From NCBI GenBank assembly GCA_002077045.2, contig KZ111153.1, positions 290,207-308,969 on the forward strand: a DNA stretch of 18,763 nt, given 5' to 3'. Position numbers and translations under genes: made by a program. The notes beneath the pieces are model-generated. The model saw only the letters and a program-made list of their open reading frames with translations. It made no database searches and was not told the origin of the DNA. Below, piece by piece: positions 18,505 to 18,763 of the stretch. Positions within the stretch are counted from its first letter, which is position 1. Each line of letters starts with the position of its first letter. The DNA comes from Rachicladosporium sp. CCFEE 5018 (Eukaryota; Ascomycota; Dothideomycetes; Cladosporiales; Cladosporiaceae).

Positions 18505-18763
18505 ATGACCGACACAGTGCCACCGACAGCATTGACACCAAGAGGAAAAGCAGTAAAGCGCTTCTGGCCCTGTAACCCACAAGACTCCAGCTCGTTATCT
18601 CGACTTCCGCCAGAGCTACGAACCCTCACATGTACCTACGTCTTCGCGTCCAACACGTCCAGCCACAGCCTGGACCTGGCGATATTTCACTGCCCCTTCG
18701 CCGGAATCCTACTCACCTGCCAAAGGGCCTAGAATGAGGCCGCTGCGATGTACAAACATGCAT
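18505..18763 (+). pseudogene. LPPELR/F-box-like small protein, interrupted by a stop, runs off window
   Basis: From ATG 18505 the frame reads MTDTVPPTALTPRGKA, then LSRLPPELRTLTCTYVF and GILLTCQRA, and stops at TAG 18730-18732. After the stop the same frame continues NEAAAMYKHA to the window edge. Many ascomycete proteins share LPPELRNxIYxYVF followed by LLLTCRQIxNEAxxMY, so the stop falls inside that motif, where a Tyr/His-type codon is usual. No intron donor is close enough to remove it. It may be a nonsense-mutated copy, a sequencing error, or a short 75-residue protein. The function of the family is mostly unknown. Confidence 0.5.

Noticed and set aside
1..18763. Secondary-metabolite or other functional gene cluster
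   Set aside because: No backbone synthase, P450, transporter or cluster regulator. Gene functions are unrelated and look like ordinary genomic neighbours.
1..18763. tRNA genes, transposon termini, telomere repeats and CRISPR-like arrays
   Set aside because: Read for B-box-like GGTTCGAATCC, terminal repeats and TTAGGG runs in the gaps. None seen.

Overview
The window is nuclear DNA of a filamentous ascomycete (Pezizomycotina). Dothideomycetes is the likeliest class, but that is an inference from protein style and was not tested. The evidence is short spliceosomal introns (48-64 nt, with one of 113 nt) with GT donors and CTRAY-type branch sites, fungal-only protein architectures (Clr5-domain protein, hybrid histidine kinase, secreted GH31 and GH128 enzymes with fungal signal peptides and Ser/Thr linkers), and gene spacing of 0.2-1.5 kb. 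I saw no tRNA, rRNA, CRISPR array or recognisable transposon.

Layout. The minus-strand block holds the 5' part of a secreted GH31 alpha-glucosidase (2122 down to beyond base 1, five exons) and, upstream of it, an intronless Rab4-like GTPase (3932-2979). A 363-bp divergent promoter separates the GTPase from a plus-strand series: a Clr5-domain protein (4296-6274), a soluble PAS/GAF hybrid histidine kinase (6671-11350), an uncharacterised phospho-site-rich protein with a helical CWxLC repeat (12846-15188), a secreted GH128-type glycoside hydrolase (16153-17438), a BCP-like peroxiredoxin with a 7-nt first coding exon (17688-18297), and the start of an LPPELR/F-box-like small protein with an in-frame stop inside a conserved motif (18505 to the edge).

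Functional picture. The genes do not form an obvious pathway or secondary-metabolite cluster. They are a mix of carbohydrate-active secreted enzymes (GH31, GH128), signalling (histidine kinase, Rab), a probable DNA- or chromatin-associated factor (Clr5) and redox defence (peroxiredoxin). Each gene appears to have its own promoter. The two large gene-free stretches (11351-12845 and 15189-16152) hold no convincing coding sequence.

Most unusual features: a seven-copy degenerate CWxLC helical repeat in the unrecognised protein, a Thr at the switch-II catalytic Gln position of the Rab, a Tyr where clan GH-A enzymes have the NEP Asn, a 9-codon uORF whose stop overlaps the histidine kinase start as TGATG, and the 7-nt coding exon of the peroxiredoxin. 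Exon borders were read by eye from splice signals and reading-frame continuity. No RNA evidence or database search was available.
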